A DNA stretch of 51,391 nt from Lysobacterales bacterium (GTDB taxonomy: Bacteria > Pseudomonadota > Gammaproteobacteria > Xanthomonadales > Wenzhouxiangellaceae): NCBI GenBank assembly GCA_002722315.1, contig PBLG01000006.1, positions 40,908-92,298 on the forward strand, written 5' to 3'. Below, one piece after another: positions 19,501 to 29,900 of the stretch. Both the position numbers and the translations under genes were made by a program. The first letter of the stretch is position 1; each line of letters begins with the position of its first letter. The notes beneath the pieces were generated by a model. That model made no database searches. It was not told the DNA's origin and saw nothing but the letters and a program-made list of their open reading frames with translations.

Positions 19501-20656
19501 CCGCGCCGCTGGTTCCGACCCAGATGCGCCCCTGGGTGTCAGTGCTGATCGGATAGACCGAGGCGGAGCCCAATTCGGGGTGGCCGAGGTAATGCGTAAG
19601 CGAGTTTGTTCGGAGCCGATACAGCCCGTCACCGGCAGTGGCCACCCAGACGTTGTGCTCCCGGTCGGCCATCAGTGAATTGATGCGCGCCGGGCCGCTG
19701 AAGATCCGCTCGCCGGCCTGGAGCAGCTCGCGACCGTGATTGACCACGAATTCGTCACTGCCGGGCAGGCTGAATACGATGGGTTGGGAGCCGGATCGAT
19801 GCAGTGGGTCGGCCAGTACCTCCAGTCGGCCGTCGACAAGGCGGAACAGCGTGACGCTGGTGTGCAGGTACATGCTGTCATCGGGCGCGAACTCGATTCG
19901 AATCACGTCACGGAGTGCTTTTGGCAAAACCGTGAGAGGTTCCAGTTTCCCTTCATGCCAGCGCGATGCGCCCGAGTGGTGGCCAAGCCAAAGCCCGGCA
20001 ACCGGGTCCAGGGCCAGCGCCCAGATGGGCTCGCCGAGTTCGGCGACGATTTCCAGCCGGCCGTCGCGCCAACGACCCAGCCGGCCGTTCCGGGAAGCGA
20101 TCCAGATCGTACCGTCGGGGTGACCCACGAGGGCGTTCGTGTGATCCGGCCAGCGCTGCTGATCCAGCACCTGAAAACGCCGGCCATCCCACCAGGCCGC
20201 GCCTGCCCGGGTGCCCACCCACCATCGACCGTTCGCATTCTTGAGCGCGGTGACGCGTTCGTCGGGCAGCCCGTGCTCGACGCCCAACCGCTGGAACTCG
20301 CCATCGGCATAGCGAAGCAGGTGCCTGTTCTCGGTCAGCAGCCACATCGCGTCGTCGTCGCGCTCGAGTCTGATCAGCCGGTTGCTGTCCAGCCCGGGAT
20401 GACTGGCGGAATCGTAGATCTGGAGATGATGCCCATCGAAACGAACCAGGCCGTCCATGGTGGCCAGCCAGAGATAGCCGTCGTCATCCTGCGTCATGGC
20501 GTTGATGGAGCCGACCGGCATGCCGTCTTCCACGCCCCAATGCAACAACGACCAGCCGGGTGCGATTTCCACCTGGGCGGTGGCCGGCAGGCCTGCGGCT
20601 ACCAGAAGAGCGGCGACGGCGCGGCGTGCTCCTGTGACGTAAGAAATGGCTCCCAT
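16541..20656 (-). CDS. Hybrid two-component sensor/regulator (Reg_prop propeller, HisKA, HATPase, receiver, AraC HTH)
   Basis: A 1371-aa one-protein signalling system. Signal peptide at residues 1-28. Two-propeller type sensor with Reg_prop repeats (D-D-G-Y-L-W-L-A-T, G-R-I-W-V-G-T, G-T-I-W-M-G-T-N and others) up to about 680, then a Y_Y_Y domain (about 690-780), a membrane helix near 790-808, HisKA with H-E-L-R-T-P (His near 868), HATPase with N-box N-A-I-R-Y-C and G-boxes D-T-G-P-G-I-P / G-T-G-I-G-L-A, a receiver with phospho-Asp in V-I-S-D-W-M-M-P-N near 1161 and Lys in V-A-K-P-F, and an AraC helix-turn-helix (about 1260-1360). Such HTCS proteins sense a periplasmic ligand, often a glycan, and act on a neighbouring operon. 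It is divergent from the giant secreted-protein operon, with 90 bases between it and the first small gene. Confidence 0.95.
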   Translation of the reverse strand: MGAISYVTGARRAVAALLVAAGLPATAQVEIAPGWSLLHWGVEDGMPVGSINAMTQDDDGYLWLATMDGLVRFDGHHLQIYDSASHPGLDSNRLIRLERDDDAMWLLTENRHLLRYADGEFQRLGVEHGLPDERVTALKNANGRWWVGTRAGAAWWDGRRFQVLDQQRWPDHTNALVGHPDGTIWIASRNGRLGRWRDGRLEIVAELGEPIWALALDPVAGLWLGHHSGASRWHEGKLEPLTVLPKALRDVIRIEFAPDDSMYLHTSVTLFRLVDGRLEVLADPLHRSGSQPIVFSLPGSDEFVVNHGRELLQAGERIFSGPARINSLMADREHNVWVATAGDGLYRLRTNSLTHYLGHPELGSASVYPISTDTQGRIWVGTSGAGLFILDRDGQVLEAAAADQPMETVYSLLPPEVPDDAAWIGGLGLYRWQAGRFSQQGVPRDLARARIYALYRGRDGTVWAGTNRNGLWQLVGGNWQQVRLPGELIGARVRVLLEDRNGTIWMGTNGDGLLRRNGNDFERIDPSRGLPSLLVRALHLDPDGRLWIGTETHGLCRIVNPADPLDALMISCLDRSHGLFHHGIHQVLEDQAGHLWLSSNIGIFRADRSILEEALEAVAAGRDGPLIGPTDFVDVDGLPNREANGGVQSAGTVGPDGRLWFPTMSGPVAIDPAGLEPHQIEPIVLITGIGAGNRVWSPNRSRLELPARPGDINFSFTAPSFVSPRNLQFEYRLRDHEQAWRGPTDHRKVEYINLPHGEYSFEVRARVGSAAAGPIAEQLLRIPPRLIERASFQAIAALVLLGMAAFVWRRRDKRNKADRVRLQNMVASRTAEINEQKFQAELARDEITRQAERLRTLDREKRDFFANISHELRTPLTMLLGPLDQFRDSPQRLAEQAPLMHRNARRLNRLVEQLLDLQRIEGGQLRISPELHDLVAWAASLVDLFRPLADQRRIEIRLERPEEGLLAWFDRGQMEKVLGNLLSNAIRYCRAGDRVCIELARDDETARIRMEDTGPGIPAGHLPNLFERFYRATEPDSPIEGTGIGLALSRDLIQLHGGDIAVESEPGTGTTFTLHWPARATDGHLHRNRDRIRHDRIADREVAQTEDGTEQQLRKLLLVDDNPDIREWLGRSLSGEFSVVTANDGVEALQRIDEALPDLVISDWMMPNMDGIELLEEMEKRADCAGLPVIMLTARGDIGDRIGAYHAGAVAYVAKPFNLDVLRAQIDSILEQQQRLRKRLAEEGAAGRLEVPEEAVESKFARQTSEAIDRNMHDPGFGVEQLAAEMNMDRSVLFRRVREEFSITPSELLRDRRLQVARDLMQRREGSVSEVAYAVGFGSVDGFSRAFQRKYGTSPSRVDTAPARPATASTD

Positions 20657-20672
20657 CAGCCGGATTATAGGA

Positions 20673-20714
20673 ACTTTGCATCATCCGATCGGAAATTTGC
20701 ACCATCAGGTCGGG
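20673..20714 (+). promoter_or_regulatory. Tandem 21-bp direct repeat, candidate AraC-type operator
   Basis: Two adjacent 21-base copies (20673-20693 and 20694-20714) match at 16 of 21 positions, with the shared core TTTGCA-x-CAT. The period of exactly 21 bases, two helical turns, is typical of binding sites for AraC-family domains. A weaker third TTTGC is at 20716. The repeats lie in the divergent gap between the hybrid regulator and the giant operon. A hairpin CGGGC/GCCCG (20711-20715 with 20723-20727) overlaps the end. Confidence 0.55.
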
Positions 20715-20746
20715 CTTTGCTCGCCCGTCTCGACCAGACTCGCAAC

Positions 20747-20914
20747 ATGAAAGAACGTGCCGACAACGCGCCGCCGAACACTGACGGCGACTGCAAGCCA
20801 TCGCAAGCTCTCATCGACGAGCTGTCGGCGCTCGAATCCATGCTGGCGCAACAAGACATCCTGGCTGAACTGAAAGACGAAGAGTGCAGGAAGGCGAGCG
20901 AAGAGGGTGAATGA
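20747..20914 (+). CDS. 55-aa acidic protein leading the giant operon, unknown
   Basis: The ATG at 20747 opens 55 codons whose TGA overlaps the ATG of the giant gene (ATGA at 20911-20914), which suggests translational coupling. The protein has no signal peptide and no membrane helix; the middle (A-L-I-D-E-L-S-A-L-E-S-M-L-A) looks like an amphipathic helix and the end is acidic (E-L-K-D-E-E). It may be a cytoplasmic partner or simply a leader that controls translation of the giant gene; neither can be proved. No clear ribosome binding site precedes it, so the start is uncertain. Confidence 0.5.
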   Translation: MKERADNAPPNTDGDCKPSQALIDELSALESMLAQQDILAELKDEECRKASEEGE

Positions 20915-23900
20915 AGATGATCAGATGGCATGAATTGCGCTCCGGCCGGGCGTTTGGCGACGTGCTTCTGCTCGTTTTTGGAATCGCCCTGGCGCTCGGA
21001 CTGCTGGCAAGTGCGCCTGCCGCTGCCGATATCACGCTCGACATCGACTTCGCGGGTCCGGCCGAATACACACCGGGTACAACCGCCGTCTACACCCTGC
21101 ATGTTGCCAATACCGGGGATATGGTCGAAAACGCCCTGCATGCGGCAACCGCGTTCCCGGATGGAGCAACCGTAACCGGGGCCGTCTGCGAGGCGGTCGG
21201 AACCGGCAGCATCTGCAGCGATGCCATCGGCCAGGGTGATCTGGACGCCAGCGGCAACGCGATTGCCGCGAACGGCGGCTCCATCACATGGACCCTGACG
21301 GTCGCGTTCGCCTCCGATCTGGCCCTGGATCCACTATCGGTTGCGGCCCCGGTTGCCAGCAGTGACGCCACGCAGTCGGACACCGTAGAGGTATCCAGTA
21401 GCCTCAAGCGCATCAGCGAACTGGCGGTGACCAAGAGCGCAAGCCTGATAGACGGCCTGGCAAGCTACACGCCCGGGACTTCCGCGGCGGGGCAGTTCAC
21501 GCTGGAGGTGACGAACCAGGGGCCTTCCGATGCGCCCGGCGTGACGCTGACAGACCTGGCTCCGACCGGAATGACGATTGCGTCGTGGACGTGCCAGGCG
21601 CTGACCCCCGGTGGCGCGTGTCCGAATTCCGGCGGCTCCGGCGATATCAATGAAGTGCTGGACATTGCCGCCGGCGCCGGGCTCGCCTTCACCCTGGACG
21701 CCGATTTCGCCAGCGACATGCGAGCCGATCCGCTGGTCAACGACGCCATGCTGGACGTGCCGCCGGCGCTGAACGACCCGGGCTGCGTGGAAGAGGCCGA
21801 TAACCCCGGCGTTCTGGTCTGTCCCGAGCATGCCGCCAGTGCCTCCCTGGCGCGTGATGCCCGCGTTGACCTGGACGTGCAGATCCAGGCCGCAGGCCAA
21901 TCGTTCATCCCCGGCACCGGCGGATTCCAGGTCGAGCTGCTGATCGGCAATGCCGGCCCGTCCGACGCATTCGGCGCCAGCCTGCCGCTGGCGTGGCCGG
22001 GCGCGGTCGAACTGGCCGAATGGGGGTGCCTGCCGGTCGAATCCTGCAGTCCGGCAAGCGGCAGTGGGGACGGCGATATATCGCTGGACATCGCCGCCGA
22101 TGGATCTGCGACGGTGAACGTCGTGCTGGCTTTCGACTCGGCAGCGCGCGCGGACCTGGTCCTTTCCGCTCTGGTCGAATCGACCGACGGAGTGGATGAA
22201 GATACCGGCAACAACGCCGACCAGATCGAACTGACGGTCGACCGGCGGGCCGATGTCGAAGTGGTCAAGCGCGCCGACTTCGCCACCATCGTCAACGGCG
22301 CCAGTTTCGGCTACGGAATCGAGGTGCGCAACCTCGGGCCCAGCGATATCGGTCCCGATCCCGCGTCCACCGAACCCACCCTGGAGTTGGGCGTGCTGCT
22401 GGAGGACGTCTTTCCGGAAGTGCTGCTGGGGTCGCTGGACCAGTGCGCCGATCCGGATGTTCCTTGCTGGCGCGCGTGCTCCAGCGACGGCGGCATCGTC
22501 GGCCAGTACACGCCCGGGACCTGCCCCGACCCCAACGACGTGGTCGAAGGCAGCGGCGATATCGCGGATCTGAATTTCAACCTGGCCGCCGGCTCGACCA
22601 GCACGGTCGAGGCGTTCGTGCGCGTGGATTCCACCGCCAACGCCCAGACGGTGACCAACACGGCGATGGTGTTGCTCGACGAAAGCACGCCGACGTCGGC
22701 CCGCCCGTTCAGCGTCGGCGGCGGCGCGGATACCGGCTCGGTCGATACCGAACTGGTGTTCGGCACGGACCTTCGCGTGGCGACCACCGACGGGACCGTC
22801 AGCGCGGTTGCCGGCCAGGCGCATGTCTACACGATCGTCGTAGAGAACACCGGCTTCGCCAACGCCAACGGCGTGGCCGTGGCCGACAGTTTTCCGCTGT
22901 TCGCTGCGCCTGCAGGGCCGGGCTTCACGTCCGGCAGTGTTTCCTGGCAGTGCAGGGCGTTCAACGGCGCCTGCTGCAACAGCAACACCAGCGCCTGCGG
23001 CCTGACCGATCCGACCGCGCCGGTATTCACCGACGCACTGGCCGGAAGCGTGGACCTGCCGGCCCAGAGCCGGGTCGAATTCACGGTCACCGGCACCCTG
23101 GACCCGCGTGCCACCGGCACCCTGGTCAACCAGGCCGCCATCACGGTCCCATCCGGCATCGAGGATCCGATTACCGAAAACAACGTGAGCGTTGACGACG
23201 ACACCGAGCTGCTGGTGCAGCCGGGATTGCGGATTTCCAAGCAGCTGCGTTCGATCACCGACACCAACGGCAATGCCCCGTTCACGCTGAACTATCGCAT
23301 CGTGATCGACAACGACGGCCCGAGCTTTGCGGCTGCCGCCGTGCTCGCCGATCCGCTGGACGATTTCGTGCTTGTTCCGGCAACCGCGGCGTGGAGTTGT
23401 TCGGTGCGCGCGAATCCGGGGAATACGGTTTGCGGCGCCGCTTCCGGCAGCGGCGGTCCGTTGTCGACCACCCTGGCGATCGATCCCGGCGGGCGCATCC
23501 GGATAGATCTTTCGGTGCAGACCAACGACTCGGCAATCGGCCAGGTCACCAATACCGCGACACTGAGCGCGGCCGGCGTGCAGGTCAGCGACAGCGTCAC
23601 GACCAGCCTCAGGGGCTCGGCCAAACTGAGCGTGACCAAGACGGCCGTTAGCGCCAACGCCACGCCGGGCAATCCGATGGACTATGTCATCGAAGTGCGT
23701 AACGAGGGCCCGGACGACGTGTTCGGCGCCACCGTCAAGGACACATTCCCGCCCGAGTTCGATTCGGTGGCCTGGAGCTGCACCGCCACCACGCCGGTGC
23801 CCGGCGATCTTGCGCTGCTGGGCGCGACCGAACCGCCCGAAACCGCGGGCAATGCGGTGGTGGTCAGCCCGGACGGCCGTCACGTCTACGTGATCGGGCA

Positions 23901-26900
23901 GGCGAGCGACAGCCTGATGGTGTTCCAGCGCAATATCACGCCGGGCGCCGGCTTCGGCGAGGCGCAGTTGCTGGAAATCGAGCGCGACGGCGCCAACGAC
24001 AGCAGCGATCCCGGGCTTGCGGTGTTCGGAATGCAGCGGCCGATCGACGTGGCGATCAGCCCCGACGGCGGCCAGGTATTCGTGCTGGCCCAGCCGGTCG
24101 CGCCGCCGGATGCCACCGAGCCTGTTGATACATCCCCGTCGCTGGTTGTCTTTTCCCGCGATCTCACCGAGGGCGGCGCCGCGTTCGGCCGGCTTTCGTT
24201 CGCCGACCGGGTCGGCGACGGCCTGCCGTCGAGCGCAAGACGACTTGCGGTGACGCAGACGCATGTGTACGTAACCGGCAGCGGTGATCCGGTCGGCGAG
24301 CCGGACAATACCGCCGACCTGATCTCGATCTTCCAGCGCTCGTCGACTACCGGCGTGCCCGCCCACGACGTCAACCTGACGGTCGAAGTACCGCAGGAAG
24401 CGGGCCCGATCGTCGTCGACGCTGCGCGCAGCCTGGCCTTCGTCGCCTCGGCGGCGAACGGTTCGGTCTCGATGTACTCCGTCGACCCGGCGCAGGCGGC
24501 GCTGCCCGCCGGCCGCCTGAGCTTGCTTGGCACGGCCGCTTCCAGCCCGGCCGCGCCGGCGGTGGACCTGGCGCTGGCGCCGGATGCGCCGCAGCTTTAC
24601 CTGAGTGTGGCCGGCGCCACGGCGCTCCGTCGTTTCGGCTACGACGGTCTTGCCCCCAGCCTGGCATTCAGGCGTGGCGACGAGCTGCAGGCGGGGATCG
24701 CCGATCCCGGAACGGGCGGCAACGCCCGGATCGCCATCGCGCCGGACGGGGAGCACCTGGTCGGAAGCGTCTCGGCCACCGGCGTCGTGTTCGCCTTTCG
24801 TCGCGACCCGGTCAGCGGCAACCTGAGCTTCCAGGAATCCACTGCGTCCACGGCCGGCCTGGACCAGGCGGCCGAGATCGCGGTCAGCCCGGACGGCCGC
24901 CATCTGCTGGTGGCCACGGCGGCTTCCGGCGACGGCGGCAATTCGCCGCTGACGATCATCAGCCGGACGGCGCCCGATCCGTTATTCGAGTTCATCGAGG
25001 TCGATCGCGACAGCGATGACCCGGGCTTGAGGTTGCGCGGCCCGGTGGACCAGGCCATCAGCCCGGACGGCCGCCATGTCTATGCGCTGAGCCTGGGCGA
25101 AAACGCGATCACGATGTTCGAGCGCACCGCGCTTGCCGGCCTGGACGGCGCCGATCCGGGCGCGCACCTGGTGCCCGTGGCGTCCTGGGTCGATGGAGAC
25201 AATGGTGTTGCCGGCCTGGATCGAGCGCGACGCGTCCTGGTCAGCCCCGATGGAACCAGCCTGTTCGTGACCAGCGACGACAATTCGACGCTGGCGGTAT
25301 TCCGGCGCGACAACGACCCGGCTTCGGCCGGTTTCGGACGCCTGACGTTCCTGCAGAACATGCGCCAGGGCCAAGACGGCGTGGCCGGCATCAACGGCGC
25401 GCGCGGCATGGTGATGGACCCGACCTCGACGCATCTGTACGTGGCCGGATCGTTCGGCTCGTCGATCGCGCTGTTCTCGCGCGCGGCCGACGGCACGCTG
25501 TCATTCGTCGAGCAGGTCGTCGGCGGCAGCAACGGGGTCACCGGGCTGGCGGGAATCTCGGAGCTCGCAATTACCGGCGACGGTGACCAGGTCATGGGCA
25601 CCAGTGTCAACGCCCGGGCGCTGGCCGTATTCAATCGCAACCGTTCGGGCCAGGGCGTGCCCGGCCGGATCGACTTCGTCCAGGCCCAACCGATCACCCT
25701 CGGCGACGTCGGCGTCGTGCCGACCGCGCTGGCAATCCCGGGCGGCAACGCCGATGCCGCCGGCGAGCACGTCTACGTGGCCAGCCAGAATGCCGATGCG
25801 CTGCTGGTGCTCAGGCGCGTGACCGACCCCACCAGCGCCTCGTTCGGCCGGGTGTTGCCGCTGGCAGGCGTGGTCAACGGCCAGGACGGGCTGGCCGCGA
25901 TGAACGGCCCGGTCGATGTCGCGGTCAGCGAAGACGGAAAGCGAATCTACGTCGCCGCCGAGTTCTCCGATTCGCTGCTGGTCTTCGATCGCGATACCAA
26001 CGCCGCCTCGGAGAAATTCGGGATGCCCAACCTGGTCGAGTTCCGCACCGACGGCATCGGCGGCGTGGACGGCCTGCGAAGTGTCCGGTCGATTTCGCTC
26101 AGCCGCGACTCGCGCTTCGTCTACGCCTCCGGCTTCGGCGACGATGCGATCGCCTCGTTCCGGCTCGGCGTCGGTTCGGTGTGCGCCTCGGGCGGCGGCG
26201 GGAACATCGACGACCGGGTCGATATCGGCGTCGGCGGCACCATCGAATACCGCGCCACCGGCATCCTCGGCGCCGCAGCGACCGGCAGCGTCAGCAATAC
26301 TGTCGAAGTCAGCGTGCCTTCCACTTTCATCGCCCTGGCGCCTCAATCCGGTTGCCCGAACGGGGCCGATTATTGCGCCACTGCAACGAAGCCGCTGGTG
26401 CCCGCCGGCAGCCTGTCGATCAGCAAGGAAGCCGAACAGGTTTCGTTCATCGCCGGCGAGACTGCGCGCTACACGATCACGATCGAAAATGCCGGGCCCA
26501 GCAGCCTCGTTCACGAGCCCGGCTTCCCGCTGACCGTGAGCGATCCGCTGGACGGCAACCCGTCTTTCGTGCAGGGCTCGGCGGTCTGGCGTTGCGAGGC
26601 CAGCGGCTCGGGCCAACTCGATTTCATGCGCGCCTGGCGCGAAACCGATCCGCTGGACGGGCAGGCCGAGCCGCTGACCGGGCTGGCCGGCGTCAGCGGG
26701 CTGGCGCTTGTGCCCGGTACCTCGGGTGCCCGGCTGGTCGGTGCGAGCGTACTCGACGATTCGGTTTCGGTCTTCGCGCGCGACCCGGCCAGCGGCGCGC
26801 TGGTCGCCCAGTTCACGGCGCGCTCCGGCGAGATGCTCGGCGGCCAGTTGCTGACAGCGCTCGACGGCGCCCAGGCGGTCGCGGTGAGCGCAGACGGTGA

Positions 26901-29900
26901 ATTCCTGTACGTCGCCAGCCGTATTTCCGACAGCGTCACCGTGTTCTCGCTGACCGCCGCCGGCGGCCTGGCGCTGGTCCAGACCGTCCAGGGCCTGGTC
27001 GGCCTGGACCAGGCCATCGATCTTGCGCTGAGCACCGACGGCGCGCAGCGCACGCTTTACGTGGCCGGCGCCAACGACGATGCGGTGGCCGTGTTCCAGC
27101 GCGACGCGCAGACCGGTCGCCTGACCTGGATCCAGTCGGTGCAGCAGGGGATAGGCGGCGTGAGCGGCCTGGCCGACGTCAGCAAGGTGGTGGTCAGCCC
27201 GGACGGGCGACAGGTCTACGCGCTTTCGCCCACTACCGGGGCCATCGCCCTGTTCGAACGCAACACCACCAGCAGCGCGTTGACCTGGCGCACCACCTAC
27301 GACCAACTGGACCTGGGCGTCGGGCTGGGCGGCATCGACTCGGCGGTATTCGACGCCGACGGCCAATTCCTGTACGTCGCTTCCGAATTCGAGAACGCCA
27401 TCCACGTGCTGGCGCGCGATACCGGCACCACCTCCACCCGCGGCAGCCTTTCGCCGGCTTCCAGCATCCGTCAGTCGGACGCGGGCGTGACCGGGCTGGT
27501 AGGCGTGAGCTCGCTGGCCATCACCGCCGACGGGGTCAATCTGTACGCCAGTTCGCAGTCGGGCGATACGGTTGCCTGGTTCGTTCGCGACTCCATCGAC
27601 GGTCGGCTGCGCTTCGCCGGCCTCAGGACCAACCTGGCCGCAGGCGTCGAAGGGCTGGACGGCGCCGGGAACATGGTCGTCGACGACGCACTCGGCCAGC
27701 TCTTCGTTGCCGGCACCCGGGATGCGGCGATCGTGCAGTTCGAGCGCAGCGCCGACTCGTTCTGTCCGGCCAGCGGGGCGGGCGAACTGGTCGACGTGCC
27801 GTTCAATATCGGCGCCGGCGGCAGCGTGGTCTTCACCATCGACGTCGAGGTTGCCGGCGACGCGACCGGGGTCATCGAAAATACCGCCGAGCTGACGGCC
27901 GCACGCGACCCGGACAATCCGTCGCAAAGCGATACCGAGACCAGCGTTTCGTCCACGGTGGCCGACCTGGCCATTACCAAGGACGACGGCCTGAGCGAAA
28001 TCGACGGCCTGCACGGCGCACGCGCCGTGGCCGCCACCGGGGCGTTCGTCTACGTCGCCGCGCCGGACGACAACGCAATCGGCGTTTTCTCGCGCAATTT
28101 CGATCAAGGCACGCCGGGCCACGGCGCGCTCGAGTTCGTCGAGGCCGTGCGCAACGGTGAGAACGGCGTGGACGGGCTCGGCCGGGTCAGCGACATCGCG
28201 CTTACAGGCGACCGCGCGCACGTCTACACCACCAGTCCGCTGGCCAATTCGCTCACGGTGTTCGAGCGTAACGCCGCCGGCGGCGGGCTCGATTTCCTCG
28301 AAGTCCAGCAGAACGGCGTGCTCGGCGTCAGCGGCATTTCGGGCGCCTCCGCGCTGGCGCTCAGCGGCGACGACGCGCACGTCTATGTTACCGGGCGGTT
28401 CTCCAACGCCGTATCGACCTTTGCCCGGCAGGTCGACCCGCTGTCGCCCGATTTCGGCATGCTGGAATTCGTCGATGCCGACCAGAACGGGCTGGACGGC
28501 GTGGCCGGCATGATCGAGCCGGTGGCGCTGGCAGTCGCGCCAGACGGGCGCCATGTGTACGTGCTCGGCGCCGACGGCGATACGCTGGTGGTGTTCGCGC
28601 GCAACAGCACGCCGGGAAGCGGCAGTTTCGGCCGGCTGACCTACCTGATGCATTACGCGAACAACAGCGACGGCGTGGGCTGGATTGGCGGCGTGCGCGA
28701 CCTGGTCGTCAGCGCCGACGGCGAAAGGCTTTACGTCCTGGGCGATGCCGCAGGCACGCTGGCCCGTTTCGACCGCGACCCCGCAAGCGGCGGGCTGGCG
28801 TTCGTCGACTTCCTGGCCGACGGAACCGGCGGCGTCACCGGCCTGACCGGTGCGCGTTCGCTGCTGCTCGACGATGCCACCGGAACCCTCTACGCGGCCG
28901 GCGCAGCGGCCGGCGCGATTGCGCGCTTTGCCATCGACCCCGACAGCGGTGCCCCGACCTTTGTCGACACGCTCGCCAACGGCGATCCGGCGCCGCTGAC
29001 CGGCGGGGAAGCCTTCGGCCTGGAAGGCGTTTCCGGCCTGGTGCTGCCGGCCGACGGCGATCACCTGTACGCGGTCTCCGACCAGCGCGACGCGGTGCTG
29101 ACCCTGCAGCGCACGGGCGGCAGTTCGGAACTTGAATTCCAGCAGATCCTGATCGACGGCCTCGGTGGAATTGCCCCCGGGGTCGAGGTGGAATACCTGA
29201 TTACGGTCGAGAACCTCGGCCCCAGCGACGTCGACGAGGCGCGCGTGGTCGACCGGTTCCCGGATGCGTTCGAGCAGATCGCGTGGCAGTGCAGCGCGGC
29301 GCAGGGCAGCGGCGCACAGTGCATCAGCGGCGGCAGCGGCGACCTCGATACCGTGGCCTCGCTGCCGGCCGGCGGACGAATCACGATCCGGGCCTCGGGC
29401 GTTGTCTCGGCCGGCGCCACCGGCCGCCTGGTCAACACCGCGACCGTCAGCGCCATCGGCGTGACCGACCCGGTGCCGGGCAACAACAGCGCCACCGACG
29501 ACGACACCGTGCTTTCGCCGGCCGCCGACCTGATCGTGACCGTCGACAACGGCGTCGACTCGGTGGTCCCCGGCGACAGCGTCGGCTGGGACGTGATCGT
29601 TTCCAACAACGGGCCGTCGTCGGTGCGCGGGGTGCTGGTCGAGGACCGGGTGCCGGCCGCGCTGTTCGGCGCGACCTGGTCGTGCTCGGCCGAACCGGCT
29701 GCCGGAACACTGGGCGATCCGCTGGCCCAGGGCGGCGCGTTTGCGCCGGCCGCGCTGGAGATTTCGGCCGATGGTCGCTTCGCCGTTGCGGTGGGTGGAG
29801 ACCGGGTTGAGGTCTTCCGGCGCGACATTCTCAGCGGCGCGCTGGAATCGCTGCAGGTCCTGGCCGAAGGCGTGGACGGGGTCACCGGAATCCGCGGCGG

